A stretch of 64,000 nucleotides of DNA. It comes from an uncultured Rhodospirillales bacterium. Lineage in GTDB: Bacteria; Pseudomonadota; Alphaproteobacteria; Azospirillales; Azospirillaceae. Within the stretch, counting starts at the first letter, position 1, and each line of letters starts with the position of its first letter. Shown here one piece after another: positions 1-9,346 of the stretch. The translations under genes and the position numbers were made by a program. The notes below the pieces were generated by a model. That model saw nothing but the letters and a program-made list of their open reading frames with translations, was not told the DNA's origin and made no database searches. The stretch lies in NCBI GenBank assembly GCA_903927615.1, contig CAIYNU010000063.1, positions 1-64,000 of the forward strand, in the 5' to 3' direction.

Positions 1-124
1 CCCGTTCCATCCGGGCAAAGTCAACGCCCGCCGCCAGAACCTCCGGCACAAACTCCCGCACCAGCCCCTCGATCATGAGCGGATGGGAGAACAACCGGTG
101 ATACAGAGAATCCGAATCGGTCAT
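1..124 (-). CDS. Rpn-family recombination-promoting nuclease/putative transposase, N-terminal part only
   Basis: The reading frame starts at the ATG complementary to 122-124 and runs off the left edge, so only 41 residues are visible. They read MTDSDSLYHRLFSHP, then LVREFVPEVL and DFARMER. This is the usual opening of YhgA/Rpn-type proteins (PD-(D/E)XK nuclease fold) common in Rhodospirillales. Members are DNA endonucleases linked to RecA-independent recombination. The catalytic part lies outside the window, so activity cannot be judged. The assignment rests on recall of the family N-terminus. Confidence 0.55.
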   Translation of the reverse strand, partial: MTDSDSLYHRLFSHPLMIEGLVREFVPEVLAAGVDFARMER

Positions 125-327
125 CGGGGTCGGCCGTCACGACTTGAGCCGGCAGAATAGCACGCCGACCGCGGCCATCGGGAAAAAGCTGTATAGGGCA
201 CAATTTCAATAAATTTGCCGCGAAGTGTGACGATGCGCACTGTCGGACCGTCCGGGCGATGGCATGCTTCATTCATGGAACGGTGAGGAGCGGTCGGCTC
301 CTCCTCCCCCAGCCACGGAGCGGTGCC

Positions 328-537
328 ATGGTGCTTGTCGATAACGAAACCCTTGCCGCGGTTCACCTGGCCTTTAGGACCGGCGGGAAAGCTGCGGCGG
401 TGACCGAACTGCGGCGCCGGTTCTGGCTGCTCGACACGGCGGCCGGCGACGCGGCAGACCGGGTGCTGGCGTGGCCGCCCGAAGGCTCGGCTTGGCATCG
501 CCCCTCGCTGGCGACCGAGCCTTCCCTGGCCGCCTGA
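328..537 (+). CDS. small hypothetical protein, 69 aa
   Basis: I do not recognise a named family. The ATG at 328 is chosen because a GGAG motif sits about 8 nt upstream; the frame could open as early as 259. The product begins MVLVDNETLAAVHLAFRTGG and has a helical segment, AAVTELRRRFWLLD, typical of small conserved Rhodospirillales proteins. It has no signal peptide or membrane segment. Codon use is GC-rich like its neighbours. It stands alone between the Rpn fragment and another small gene. Confidence 0.5.
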   Translation: MVLVDNETLAAVHLAFRTGGKAAAVTELRRRFWLLDTAAGDAADRVLAWPPEGSAWHRPSLATEPSLAA

Positions 538-634
538 TCCTCGACACCCCGCGGGCCGGGGCACCGGAAAGAACGCTGCCATCGGCAGCCGTCGTCGCTA
601 TGATCGGCCATCGAGCGATCACGCCGGAGCCGCG

Positions 635-970
635 ATGACTGACGATCTGCTGTTGACCACCGCCGAACGCGACCTGATTCGCCACGAATTCATGACCCGG
701 TTCGGCGATGCCCCCAGCGTCATGGAAGGGTTTCATCTCAAACGATGGGCAACCGGACCGAAAAAAGGGCAACCCAAACTCTCGGGCACCGTTCAGGGCC
801 TGCTCGATCGTGGCCTGATCACCGTGGCCGATGAAGGCCACTGGCCAAAGGCCCTGTTTACCGCCAAAGGCTTGCAGGCGCTCAAACGGCTGCTGTCACA
901 ACCGCGGGCGTTGGATCCCGAACGATATCAGGTGCTGATCGACGAACTGACGCATCTGCCCGAGCCCTAA
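635..970 (+). CDS. hypothetical protein, 111 aa, winged-helix-like
   Basis: The start ATG at 635 follows GGAG with suitable spacing. The soluble product begins MTDDLLLTTAERDLIRHEF. A central basic stretch (KRWATGPKKGQPKL) is followed by alternating short helices and a segment VQGLLDRGLITVADEGHWP, then LFTAKGLQALKRLL. This pattern resembles a small winged helix-turn-helix, but no specific family is recognised and no function is claimed. The downstream gene is convergent, ending 10 bp away. Confidence 0.55.
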   Translation: MTDDLLLTTAERDLIRHEFMTRFGDAPSVMEGFHLKRWATGPKKGQPKLSGTVQGLLDRGLITVADEGHWPKALFTAKGLQALKRLLSQPRALDPERYQVLIDELTHLPEP

Positions 971-979
971 GCCCCCCCC

Positions 980-3064
980 TCACGTCCCCTCACGCCGCCA
1001 GGCCGCCAGCAAGGCGCCCAGCACCAGGGCCAGCAGGGGCGCCAGCGGCACCAGCGGTGTGTCGGTCACGCCCGTGACCAGATAGGCGCCGTTGGCCCGC
1101 AGGCCGATCCAGCCCGGCCCGGCCTGATCCCGATCCGGACGCGGGCGGCGCACCACCAAGCCGCCGGGCTGATGCTCCAGGTCGACCAACCACAGGATGC
1201 CGCCGCCGGTGGCGCGGGCGACCCCGGCAAGCCGGTCGGGGGTGGTGCGCATGTCGGCCAATTCCGGCATGTTGACACTGCCGACCAGCGCCACCGTGTG
1301 GCGCTCGCCGTCGGAGATGCGATACAGGCCGGGGTCCGGCGCCGCCACCACGGCGCGGGCGAGCCCTGCTTCGTCCTCCTTCAGCACCACCGTCCGCACC
1401 TCGTCCGACGGTGAAACCCACTGCACCGAGCGGGTATCGCCTTGAAGGCTGCGCCGTTCGATGGTGATTCGGTTGCCCTCGACGGTGGCACGAAGATCGT
1501 TTTCCTCCAGCTCCGGTTCCTTCATCAGCCAGTGAGCCAGCCTGCGCAGCAGCTCGGCTTGCGGACCGCCGCCTTCAAAGCCGCGCGACCACAGCCAGAT
1601 CTGGTCCGAAGCCAATTGCGCCACCCGCCCCTCGCCGACCCGATCCAGGATCAGCAGCGGCCGGCCCTCGGCACCGGTCATCACCACGGTGCCGCGAACC
1701 GCCGCCAGTTCCGTCTGATGCCGCCACCGGCCCCAAGCCGGCGGCCCGGCGGCATTATCGCCGGGCAAGCCGGCGGTCACCGGGTGACGCCGGCCCAGCG
1801 CCGTCACGGTGGGTCTGAAGGGGCGGTCGATCACCGCGCCCGAGGGCTCGCCGGGCAGCACATCGCCAAGCGCGGTCCCCGGCATCCCCAACGACGTCCC
1901 CAGGCCACAGCCGCCGGCCTCCAGCAAGGCCCCGCCGCGGCGGACATAGCGGGCAATATTGTCCAGGTAGGCCAAGGGCAGCACGCCCCGCTGACGATAG
2001 CGGTCGAAGATAACCAGATCGAATTCAGACAGTTTGACTTCGAACAGTTCCCGGATCGGAAAAGCGATCAGAGACAGCTCGCGAATCGGCGTGGCATCCT
2101 GCTTTTCGGGCGGGCGCAGGATGGTGAAATGCACCAGATCCACCGCAGGATCAGCCTTCAGGGTGTTACGCCAGGTCCGTTCACCGGTATAGGGCTCTCC
2201 GGAAACCAGCAGCACCCGCAAACGGTCCCGCACCGCATTGATCACCACCCCGGCCCGATTGTTGGCCAGGGTCAGCTCCTGGGCCGCCGGCTCCACCGTC
2301 AACTCGACCACATTCTGGCCCGCGTGAGCCAGCATCACCTCCAGGTTCACGTCACGCCCGACCGGCACCGACACCCGGCTCGGCGGGCCGCCGTCCTGAC
2401 GAATGGTGACCAGAGCCGAGGCCGACTGGGGCTTGGGCAGGTCGTCGACCCGATAGGTCAGCGTGACCGGCTTGCCGACCAATCCGAAGGACGGCGCCTC
2501 GACGACGGTCATCCGCCGGTCGGCCTCGTCATGCTCGCCGCTGAGCAGGGTATGGACCGGCCCATAGGCTTGGGCGACCTTGGGGTCGCTGGGAACGTCA
2601 TGGACCTGACCGTCGGTGATCAGGACCACCCCGGCCCGCCGCCCCGCCGGCACATCGGCCATGGCCCGGTCCAGAGCGTCGAACAGCCGGGTCTCGGTGA
2701 CGGCGCCCGCCCCCTGGCTGCCGGGTCCGCCCGCCCGCACCACCCGCACGTCCAGGTCCGGCAGTGCCCCCAACCGGGCCTGGAGGTCTGCCAGCGCCCG
2801 CTCGGTGCGGGCTGTCCGGGCGCCCAGCGCCTGGCTTGGCGACTGGTCCACCACCACGGCCGCCACATCGCGAACCGGCTCCCGGGTTTCCGAGACCATC
2901 GACGGATTGAGCAGCACCAGCGCCAGCGCCGAGAAGCCAGCCAACCGCCACCAGGCCCCCCGAGCCCGGCGAACCAGCGCATAGACCACCAGCACCAGGG
3001 CCAGCGCCAGGACAGGCACCAGCACCGGCCAGGGCAGCAACGGCGCGAGGGCGAGCGTGGTCAT
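980..3064 (-). CDS. membrane-anchored VWA/glutamine-amidotransferase-like protein of the MoxR/BatA-type cluster
   Basis: This 694-residue protein begins MTTLALAPLLPWPVL, with two N-terminal membrane helices (about 5-22 and 31-50). A von Willebrand-A-like segment follows (AAVVVDQSPSQ, later GVVLITDGQVHD). Further on is a class I glutamine-amidotransferase-like fold (LVIFDRYRQRGVLP, then GGALLEAGGCGLGTS), and the protein ends in a membrane helix before the C-terminus RREGT. In alphaproteobacteria such proteins usually follow a DUF4159/BatA protein, as here, in clusters with a MoxR ATPase and a DUF58 protein; those two are not in this window. The frame is open to 3172, but 3064 starts right at the hydrophobic segment. 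The exact role in the envelope is unknown. Confidence 0.75.
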   Translation of the reverse strand: MTTLALAPLLPWPVLVPVLALALVLVVYALVRRARGAWWRLAGFSALALVLLNPSMVSETREPVRDVAAVVVDQSPSQALGARTARTERALADLQARLGALPDLDVRVVRAGGPGSQGAGAVTETRLFDALDRAMADVPAGRRAGVVLITDGQVHDVPSDPKVAQAYGPVHTLLSGEHDEADRRMTVVEAPSFGLVGKPVTLTYRVDDLPKPQSASALVTIRQDGGPPSRVSVPVGRDVNLEVMLAHAGQNVVELTVEPAAQELTLANNRAGVVINAVRDRLRVLLVSGEPYTGERTWRNTLKADPAVDLVHFTILRPPEKQDATPIRELSLIAFPIRELFEVKLSEFDLVIFDRYRQRGVLPLAYLDNIARYVRRGGALLEAGGCGLGTSLGMPGTALGDVLPGEPSGAVIDRPFRPTVTALGRRHPVTAGLPGDNAAGPPAWGRWRHQTELAAVRGTVVMTGAEGRPLLILDRVGEGRVAQLASDQIWLWSRGFEGGGPQAELLRRLAHWLMKEPELEENDLRATVEGNRITIERRSLQGDTRSVQWVSPSDEVRTVVLKEDEAGLARAVVAAPDPGLYRISDGERHTVALVGSVNMPELADMRTTPDRLAGVARATGGGILWLVDLEHQPGGLVVRRPRPDRDQAGPGWIGLRANGAYLVTGVTDTPLVPLAPLLALVLGALLAAWRREGT

Positions 3065-3137
3065 GACAAGCCTGGGGCTTCGGCCCTGAACGCCGGACGG
3101 GGGCACCCGCCGGGACCCAGTCCCGTTGGCCGAACAT

Positions 3138-5928
3138 TCATTGGCCGATCCTCTGCAAAATTGCCGGCACATGCACCTGATCGGCTTTATAGTTACCGGT
3201 CAACGCGTACATCACCAGATTGACGCCGAAGCGATACGCCATCTCCCGCTGGTTCTCGCCGCCGGGGATCACGGCGTAAAGCGGCCGGCCCTGGCCGTCC
3301 ACCGCCCAGGCCGCAGCCCAGTCGTTGCCGCCCACGATCACCGACGACACGCCATCCAGCCGCCGCTCCTCCCGGGCCTCGACCCAGACGTCGCCGCCGC
3401 CGGTCCGCCCGGGAAAGTCCTGGAGCAGGTAAAATGATCGGGTCAGCACATGGTCCGAGGGCAGCGGCATCAACGGCGGAATGTCCAACCCCGCGGTCAG
3501 CGTGCGCAGTGGCACCGTCCCCGGGCTCTGGTCATCCCGGCTGTCGAACAGGATGGTGCCGCCGTGATGCAGGTAATCGTTGACCCGACGGCGCGCCGCC
3601 TCGGACAATGCCGGTTGGGTCGCCGAGACCGGCCAGTAGAGCAACGGAAAGAACGCCAGTTCATCGGTTTCGGGATTCACCGCTGCCACCCCCCCGGTGT
3701 CGACCGAGGTCCGACGGATCAGCATCTGGGACAATCCCTCGAGACCGGCCCGGCTGATCTGATCCAACGCGGAATCGCCCGTCGCCACATATGCCAGCCA
3801 GGTGCTGGCCGTGGCGCGGTCGGCAAAGTCGCCGTTTTCAGCGGCCAGGACCGGAGCCGGGATCAGCAGCGGCAGTCCGGCCACCAGCAATACACCCAGA
3901 ACGGCCGCCCGCCGCCGGGCGCCTCGGATCAGAACGCGCGGAGAGACCAGCAGGCCCCGCAGCACCAGGGCCACCACCATGTCCACCAGCAGCAGCAGCA
4001 GCGCCGCCAGCAGCAACGGGGGCTTCAGCGCCTGCTCGCCGGCCCGGGCATAGCCGGTCACGGTCACGCCGGGGGGGGGGCGCCAACGGCGGCGGGAGCC
4101 GATCCAGACCGGCGGTCAGATTGAGCGCCCGCCGGGTCTCGGCCGTGCCGTAAAAGCCCGGCGGATGGACCGGTCCGACCCGCGTCCCGGCCAGGGCCTG
4201 AACCGGAATCGGCAACGCCGAGGCCGGCGGCTCGCCCAGCCGGCCCAACCCGTCGAGCAAGGCCAGCGGCGCCAGCGGCCCGCCCTGCCCCTCGCCGCCA
4301 ACCCCGGCACCCAGGGCGACCAACCGGTGCAGCATGTCGACAAACAGCCCCGACATGGCCAGATTCGACCAGTCGGGGCTGGCGGTGGTGTGGACCAGCA
4401 CGATGGTGCCCGACCCCCGCCGCTGGGCCGTCACCAGGGGCGTACCGTCGGTCAGCCGCGCCCAGGTGTGATCGCCCAGGTCCAGGGTCGGCTCGGCCAG
4501 GACCTGACGGTCGACGGTCACGTCCGGGGGAATGGCCAGCCCGGCAAAGGGCGAGCCGGGATCGAACGGCGCCAGATGCAGCGGCTTGGCCCAGGACAGG
4601 GCTCCGCCCAGCACCCGGTCGCCCAGCCGCAGCCGCACCGGCAACAGGGCATCGGGGTCATGGGCCAGCCGCGGCCCGGCAAAGCGCACCAACAGGCCGC
4701 CCCGGCCGACCCAGTCGCCGAGCGCCCTGACCTCGGCGTCGCCCGGCGCCCCCCCGACAACCCCGACATCGGACAGGATCAGCACCGAAACGTCCCGGGT
4801 CAGCAGTTCCGACAGGCTGCCCCGCCGGACCTCGCTGGTGGGCGCCAGCGCCCGGTCCAGGTAATAAAGGTCGTTCAGCAGCGGTTGCAGCTCGCTGCCC
4901 GACCGGCCGGTGACCAGCCCCACCGGCCGGCGCTTCCAGCGTTCGTCCAGCAGCACCGTCGCCGCCACCGTCGCCTGGCCCTCGAGGCTCAGGCGCGCCG
5001 CCTGATTGCGCAATTCCAACGGCAACGCGAAGCGCACCTGGGCGGTGGCGCTGCCGGCGCCGAAGGTTGCGGTCTCTTGGGCCAGCAACCGGTCGTCACC
5101 CGCTGACAGCCGCACCGCCACCGTCCGTTCCGGGCCCGGCACCGCCCGCACCAACCCCGCCACCAGCGCCTCGCCGTCGGTCACCGGCGGTCGCAGCAGA
5201 TCGGGCAGCGCCCCGGGCAGCGCCATCTGAAGCCCCCCCAAACTTCTCAGATAAGCGATCAGCGGCGCCGCGCCGGGGTCGTCGAAGCCGTTGCTCAACC
5301 ACACCGAGTAGATCGCACCGCTGAGCCGCAACGCCTTCAGCGCCGTCAGAGTGGCCACCCGATCCTCGGGCCACGGCCGCGGCTCCAGCCCCTGCACCAG
5401 CCGGCGGGCATCGGCCACGGCCATCGGCCCCAGCACCCGCGGCCCGCCCGCTTCCCCGCCGGCCCCGGTCCCGTCGGCCCCGGTCCCGTCGGCCCCGGTC
5501 CCACCGAGCGTGGCCACCGGCGCCGTGGCCGCCACCACCACCGGACGCCCCTGACGTTCGGCCCGAGTCAGCAGTTCGGCCAAAAGCGTCTGACGGGCCG
5601 GCCAGTCGCGGGCGGCGCTCCAGCCATCGTCGATCACCAGCACCACCGGCCCGCCGCCGGGCAAGGCCGCGTTGGAGTGCAGCACCGGCCCGGCCAGCGC
5701 CACGATCACCAGCGCCCCGATGGCCAGCCGCAGCACCAGCAGCCAGGGCGGGGTCTGGGCCGGGGTTTCTTCCCGCGCCATCAGGTCGCGCAGCAACCGC
5801 ACCGCCGGAAACCGCACCAGCCGGGGCACCGGCGGCGTCAGGCGCAGCAGCCACCACACCACCGGCAACACCACCACGGCGCCCAGCAGCCACGGCGCGG
5901 CAAAAGCGATCGGACCCAAAGCCAGCAT
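3138..5928 (-). pseudogene. DUF4159 / BatA N-terminal domain membrane protein, split by a frameshift
   Basis: Two overlapping frames together form one protein of about 929 aa, the usual family length. The upstream frame starts at 5928 (MLALGPIAFAAPWLLG). It has a BatA-type N-terminal pair of membrane helices (LLGAVVVLPVVWWLLRLTPP) and a VWA-like segment (VVLVIDDGWSAARDWP). The downstream frame ends at 3138 and holds two more membrane helices and the DUF4159 domain (WLAYVATGDSALDQISRAG, HHGGTILFDSRDD). The frames meet at a run of ten C (minus strand, 4071-4080). Nine C would give one continuous frame, so one extra base is present. This could be a sequencing error, phase variation or a true inactivating mutation. 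The companion membrane protein lies 73 bp downstream. Confidence 0.75.
5461..5502 (-). repeat. in-frame 15-bp tandem repeat inside the BatA/DUF4159 gene
   Basis: The plus-strand unit ggccccggtcccgtc occurs twice exactly, at 5461-5475 and 5476-5490, followed by a 12-bp partial third copy. On the coding strand this gives a five-residue repeat (GADGT). Because 15 is a multiple of three, copy-number change would alter only a flexible Gly/Asp-rich loop. Confidence 0.8.
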
Positions 5929-6330
5929 GTCACCCTGTCCGGGCGGAGCAAGTGAGGAAAGCAACCAGCGCCAAAACGCCCCCGCCGCCACGACCCTAAG
6001 CCAACCCACGGGCGCTCGCAACCGATGCCGGGGGGGATGCCGGGGTGGGAGGCTCCCTGCCCGCGCAACCAAAACCGCAAACCCGTCTGTTCCAAGAGGG
6101 GAAGAAGTGCCGCGCCCCCCACAATGGACGTCGACCGCCGCACTCGCGGTCTCAATGATGACGATTGTATGCGTTATGGCTATATCGGCGGGATGATAGC
6201 CAGACGGATGGAGGAATAAAGGACGTCTAGGTGATGATGTCCGCGAAAAATAAATAACACTTGACCGTGATGGTATTGCTATTATACGAATTAATAGCAC
6301 AAAATGACACTTACCACGCGAGGCTAGGGC
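5929..6330. other. non-coding interval upstream of the DUF4159 gene
   Basis: No convincing gene is visible. The first 200 bp are GC-rich and lie before the minus-strand envelope gene. From about 6140 the sequence becomes more AT-rich and leads into the DUF4145 gene. The MoxR and DUF58 genes expected upstream of such a cluster are absent here. Confidence 0.5.
6261..6288 (+). promoter_or_regulatory. possible sigma70-type promoter for the DUF4145 gene
   Basis: TTGACC at 6261-6266 is separated by 16 bp from TATACG at 6283-6288, in locally AT-rich DNA 42 bp before the start codon at 6331. It was found by eye only. Confidence 0.3.
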
Positions 6331-6948
6331 ATGAAGTGCTCACATTGTATGGTTGAATTTCACGATAAAATTTACAAAACCCACATTGCGTGGTGTGAAT
6401 CATATACTGGTTGGTATGTGCTGGCTTGCAGATGCCCTTCATGCCAGAAGTTTATAATCCATCTTCAGGAAGATGAAAAGCGGCCATTCATGGTCTTTCC
6501 GAGCGGCCATTCCCGCCCGCCCGTTCAATCTGAAGTCCCGCCTGGACTAGCGCAGGACTATACCGAGGCCTGTCAGGTCTTACCGATTAGTCCGAAGGCA
6601 TCCGCCGCCCTCGCGCGCCGGGCGCTGCAATACGTCTTGCGGGACAAAGGCTACAAGGGCCGCGACTTAAACGCCGAGATTGATCTTCTGCTCAACAATG
6701 AGGCGACGCCCAGCGCTATTCGCACAAGCGTCGATGCCATTCGCAACTTTGGCAACTTTTCCGCTCATCCCGTCACCGATCAAACTACACTGCAAGTGAT
6801 TGATGTCGAAGACCATGAAGCCGAATGGTGTCTCGATATTCTGTATGATTTGTTCGATCACTTTTACGTCAAGCCCGCCGCGGCGGCCCAACGCAAGGCC
6901 GTCCTCGACCTGAAACTCAAGGCCGCCGGGAAGCTCCCGTCCAAATAA
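6331..6948 (+). CDS. DUF4145 domain-containing protein with N-terminal zinc-ribbon cysteines
   Basis: The 205-residue protein has an N-terminal cysteine cluster (C3, C6, C22, C33, C35, C38), likely a zinc ribbon. The DUF4145 core follows: SPKASAALARRALQYVLRDK, IRTSVDAIRNFGNFSAHP, and an acidic-aromatic stretch DHEAEWCLDILYDLF. The basic tail is LKAAGKLPSK. DUF4145 proteins are widespread, often in defence or restriction contexts, but their biochemical role is not established. The first third of the gene is less GC-rich than its neighbours. Next to it is a toxin-antitoxin pair, consistent with a small accessory segment. Confidence 0.8.
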   Translation: MKCSHCMVEFHDKIYKTHIAWCESYTGWYVLACRCPSCQKFIIHLQEDEKRPFMVFPSGHSRPPVQSEVPPGLAQDYTEACQVLPISPKASAALARRALQYVLRDKGYKGRDLNAEIDLLLNNEATPSAIRTSVDAIRNFGNFSAHPVTDQTTLQVIDVEDHEAEWCLDILYDLFDHFYVKPAAAAQRKAVLDLKLKAAGKLPSK

Positions 6949-6966
6949 CCGGTCCGGTCGGCGCGG

Positions 6967-7263
6967 TCACAGTCCTGCGGCCTTGCGCAACACAGCATTG
7001 GCACGGGACTGCCACTCCTCGCCGCTGGCGCGCAGGTGCTCCAGCAAATCGGCATCCAGCCGCAAGCTGACCAGCTTTTTTGTCGCCGCCACCTTCGGGC
7101 GTCCGCGCGGCTTCAGCGCCTTGGCTACCGCAGCGGCGGGCAGCAGGCCAGGCAGAACCTCGGCAGCGGGGCGCGCCCTGGAGAACCAGACATCGTCGGC
7201 CTCCGGTGCATCATCGTCAATCAGGATAGGGTTTGGCCGGGTTGGATTGGGTTTCGGCGTCAT
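6967..7263 (-). CDS. brnA: BrnA family antitoxin
   Basis: The 98-residue antitoxin starts MTPKPNPTRPNP and ends with the DUF4415-type DNA-binding part: GRPKVAATKKLVSLRLDADL followed by HLRASGEEWQSRANAVLRKA. This is a ribbon-helix-helix-like segment that binds the operon's own promoter and neutralises BrnT. It lies downstream of brnT on the same strand, with its start 47 bp inside the toxin gene. The overlap implies translational coupling and is longer than usual, so a later start (for example at a residue near ADDVWFSRA) is possible. Confidence 0.85.
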   Translation of the reverse strand: MTPKPNPTRPNPILIDDDAPEADDVWFSRARPAAEVLPGLLPAAAVAKALKPRGRPKVAATKKLVSLRLDADLLEHLRASGEEWQSRANAVLRKAAGL

Positions 7264-7516
7264 AACGGGCAACCTCCCGATCATTGGCTTTTCGCAGGCT
7301 GATGACTCGAATGCCACCATCGCGCGGGGTGAAGACCAGCATATGCAAACGGCTTTCAATGATGCCAAGGGCCTGATAACGGTCTTCGCTGTAACTGGTC
7401 CGGTTGTCTTTCGCCACCAAAGCACTCGCCCATTCAAAGCGATTCGCCCTGGCAAAGGAGATCCCCCGCGTCTTGATGTTGTGCGCGTTCTTCGCAGGGT
7501 CAAAGGTCACGATCAT
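7217..7516 (-). CDS. brnT: BrnT family ribonuclease toxin
   Basis: The 99-residue product begins MIVTFDPAKNAHNIKTRGIS, the characteristic BrnT (DUF497) opening FDPxKxxxNxxKHGISF, with Thr-Arg in place of Lys-His. It continues with DRYQALGIIESRLHMLVFTP and RVISLRKANDREVARY, both typical of the RelE-like RNase fold. The start at 7516 is preferred because the family motif begins at once; the frame is open to 7552. Family members cleave RNA under stress and are held inactive by BrnA, encoded just downstream. The pair is divergent from proS. Confidence 0.88.
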   Translation of the reverse strand: MIVTFDPAKNAHNIKTRGISFARANRFEWASALVAKDNRTSYSEDRYQALGIIESRLHMLVFTPRDGGIRVISLRKANDREVARYDAETQSNPAKPYPD

Positions 7517-7713
7517 GGCGACCGCTATAGCGACACCAACGCGCCCTGACAATATTTATTGCAGATACGATAAATAGCACCCCTCTCCGTCCTCGGACCG
7601 AGGCCCTTCGCCCCTCGCCTGGCCATGGTGCCCCGTGCGGTGGTCTGGACAGCCCCCCCGCCTTTCCCTAAAGTCTCCGGGTTCGCCTCCCCTGTCCAAT
7701 CGAGACCCCTCCC
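7517..7713. promoter_or_regulatory. divergent promoter region of brnTA and proS
   Basis: About 200 bp separate the two divergent genes. An AT-rich patch near 7550-7580 (tgacaatatttattgcag, then cgataaatagcac) contains an imperfect ATTTAT/ATAAAT inverted repeat and lies at promoter distance upstream of brnT. It is a plausible BrnA operator, not demonstrated. Confidence 0.35.
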
Positions 7714-9030
7714 ATGCGCCTTTCCGCTTATTTCCTGCCGACGCTCAAGGACAACCCGACCGAGGCGCAGATTCTGTCCCATCGGTTGATGCTGCGGGCC
7801 GGCATGATCCGCCAGACCAGCGCCGGGATCTATGCCTGGCTGCCGCTGGGCCACCGGGTGCTGCGCAAGATCGAACAGATCGTGCGGTCGGAACAGGACG
7901 CGGCCGGGGCGGTGGAATTGTTGATGCCGACCATCCAGTCGGCCGAGTTGTGGCGGGCCTCGGGCCGCTACGAGGATTACGGCAAGGAGATGCTGCGCAT
8001 CCGCGATCGCCATGACCGCGAGATGCTGTTCGGGCCGACCGCTGAAGAAGTCATCACCGACATCGTCAAGGGCGCCATCAAAAGCTATCGCGACCTGCCC
8101 CGCAATCTTTACAATATCCAGTGGAAATTCCGTGACGAGATCAGGCCGCGGTTCGGGGTCATGCGCGGTCGCGAATTCCTGATGAAGGACGCTTATTCCT
8201 TTGACCTGGACTTTGCCGGGGCCAAACGCGCCTATCAAAAGATGTTCCTGGCCTATCTGCGCACCTTTGCCCGGATGGGGCTGCGGGCGATCCCGATGAA
8301 GGCCGAAAGCGGCCCCATCGGCGGCGATATGAGCCACGAATTCATCATCCTGGCCGAAACCGGCGAGAGTGCGGTGTTCTGCGACCGCCGCTGGGTGGAA
8401 TGGGACGTGCTGGCCACGGCGCCGGCCTACGACCAGGACCTGGAGCCGTTCTTCGCCGACGCCACCGGCATCTACGCCGCCACCGAGGAAAAACACGACC
8501 CCGCCACCTGCCCGCTCCCGGCCGAGCAGCTCGTCACCGCCCGGGGGATCGAAGTCGGGCACATCTTCTACTTCGGCACCAAATATTCCAAACCGCTGGG
8601 CGCCGTGGTGGCCGGACCCGACGGCAATCCGGTCACGCTGGAGATGGGCTCTTACGGCATCGGCGTGTCCCGGTTGGTCGCAGCGGTGATCGAGGCCAGC
8701 CATGACGACGCCGGCATCATCTGGCCCGAAAGCGTGGCGCCGTTCAAAGTCGGCCTGATCAACCTGAAATCCGGTGACGCCGCCTGCGATAAGGTCTGCG
8801 CCGATCTCTACACCAACCTCGGCACCGCCGGGGTCGAGGTGCTGTATGACGACCGTGAGGACCGGCCGGGCGTCAAATTCGCCGATATGGACCTGATCGG
8901 CCTGCCCTGGCAGCTTGTGGTCGGCCCGCGCGGGCTGAAAACTGGAACAGTGGAACTCAAGAACCGCGCCACCGGGGAACGGGTTGAACTGTCCCAGGAT
9001 AGCGCCCTGGGGAGGTTAACTTCCCCCTAG
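7714..9030 (+). CDS. proS: proline--tRNA ligase, short alphaproteobacterial type
   Basis: This class II aminoacyl-tRNA synthetase charges tRNA-Pro with proline. The 438-residue length and the lack of an insertion (editing) domain between motifs 2 and 3 match the short alphaproteobacterial ProRS rather than the roughly 570-residue enterobacterial form. Visible landmarks are the N-terminal [12 protein letters not shown], motif 2 around [21 protein letters not shown], motif 3 around [16 protein letters not shown], and the C-terminal anticodon-binding domain ([20 protein letters not shown]). The gene is monocistronic and followed by tandem hairpins. It appears intact. Confidence 0.96.
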   Translation: MRLSAYFLPTLKDNPTEAQILSHRLMLRAGMIRQTSAGIYAWLPLGHRVLRKIEQIVRSEQDAAGAVELLMPTIQSAELWRASGRYEDYGKEMLRIRDRHDREMLFGPTAEEVITDIVKGAIKSYRDLPRNLYNIQWKFRDEIRPRFGVMRGREFLMKDAYSFDLDFAGAKRAYQKMFLAYLRTFARMGLRAIPMKAESGPIGGDMSHEFIILAETGESAVFCDRRWVEWDVLATAPAYDQDLEPFFADATGIYAATEEKHDPATCPLPAEQLVTARGIEVGHIFYFGTKYSKPLGAVVAGPDGNPVTLEMGSYGIGVSRLVAAVIEASHDDAGIIWPESVAPFKVGLINLKSGDAACDKVCADLYTNLGTAGVEVLYDDREDRPGVKFADMDLIGLPWQLVVGPRGLKTGTVELKNRATGERVELSQDSALGRLTSP

Positions 9031-9051
9031 GGAGTTGAAGCCAAACGTAGT

Positions 9052-9068
9052 TGTGGGCGCTGCCCACA
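9052..9068 (+). terminator. hairpin downstream of proS
   Basis: TGTGGGC and GCCCACA form perfect 7-bp arms around a GCT loop, 22 bp after the proS stop. There is no long T run, so it may be part of a dispersed hairpin element rather than a classical terminator. Confidence 0.5.
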
Positions 9069-9073
9069 CCCGC

Positions 9074-9093
9074 AAAGGGCCAGTCGGCCCTTT
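9074..9093 (+). terminator. second hairpin downstream of proS
   Basis: AAAGGGCC and GGCCCTTT are perfect 8-bp arms around AGTC, only 5 bp after the first hairpin, ending in TTT. This is the more terminator-like of the pair. Confidence 0.55.
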
Positions 9094-9346
9094 GAACCCG
9101 TGACGTTAACGGGACCGGACAAGCCTGCCCCCCATCATCAAACCCGAGACGGGAAGCTAGAGCCGAGCTTCCTGGATCGGACGCCGGTTCGGCCCGGCGG
9201 TGTGATTCCCGTCACCGCCGGGGACGGTGCGCGCTGCTATCCTGGTCATACCATCGTCTCCGATGGGATTCGCCTGAGAAGACCTCAAGAGGAGAGACCT
9301 CAACGAAACCCCCGGACAGTCGGACGAGACAGTAGGGAGAGATGAA
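9094..9346. other. non-coding leader of the OmpA-family gene
   Basis: No gene is seen. A further short inverted repeat (CCCGT/ACGGG, about 9097-9113) follows the proS hairpins. AGGGAG at about 9333 is the likely ribosome-binding site for the gene at 9347. Confidence 0.4.

Noticed and set aside
1442-3223. 593-residue plus-strand frame opposite the envelope gene
   Set aside because: It mirrors a real minus-strand gene, is rich in Gln/Arg/His/Pro as antisense frames of GC-rich genes are, and has no recognisable domain.
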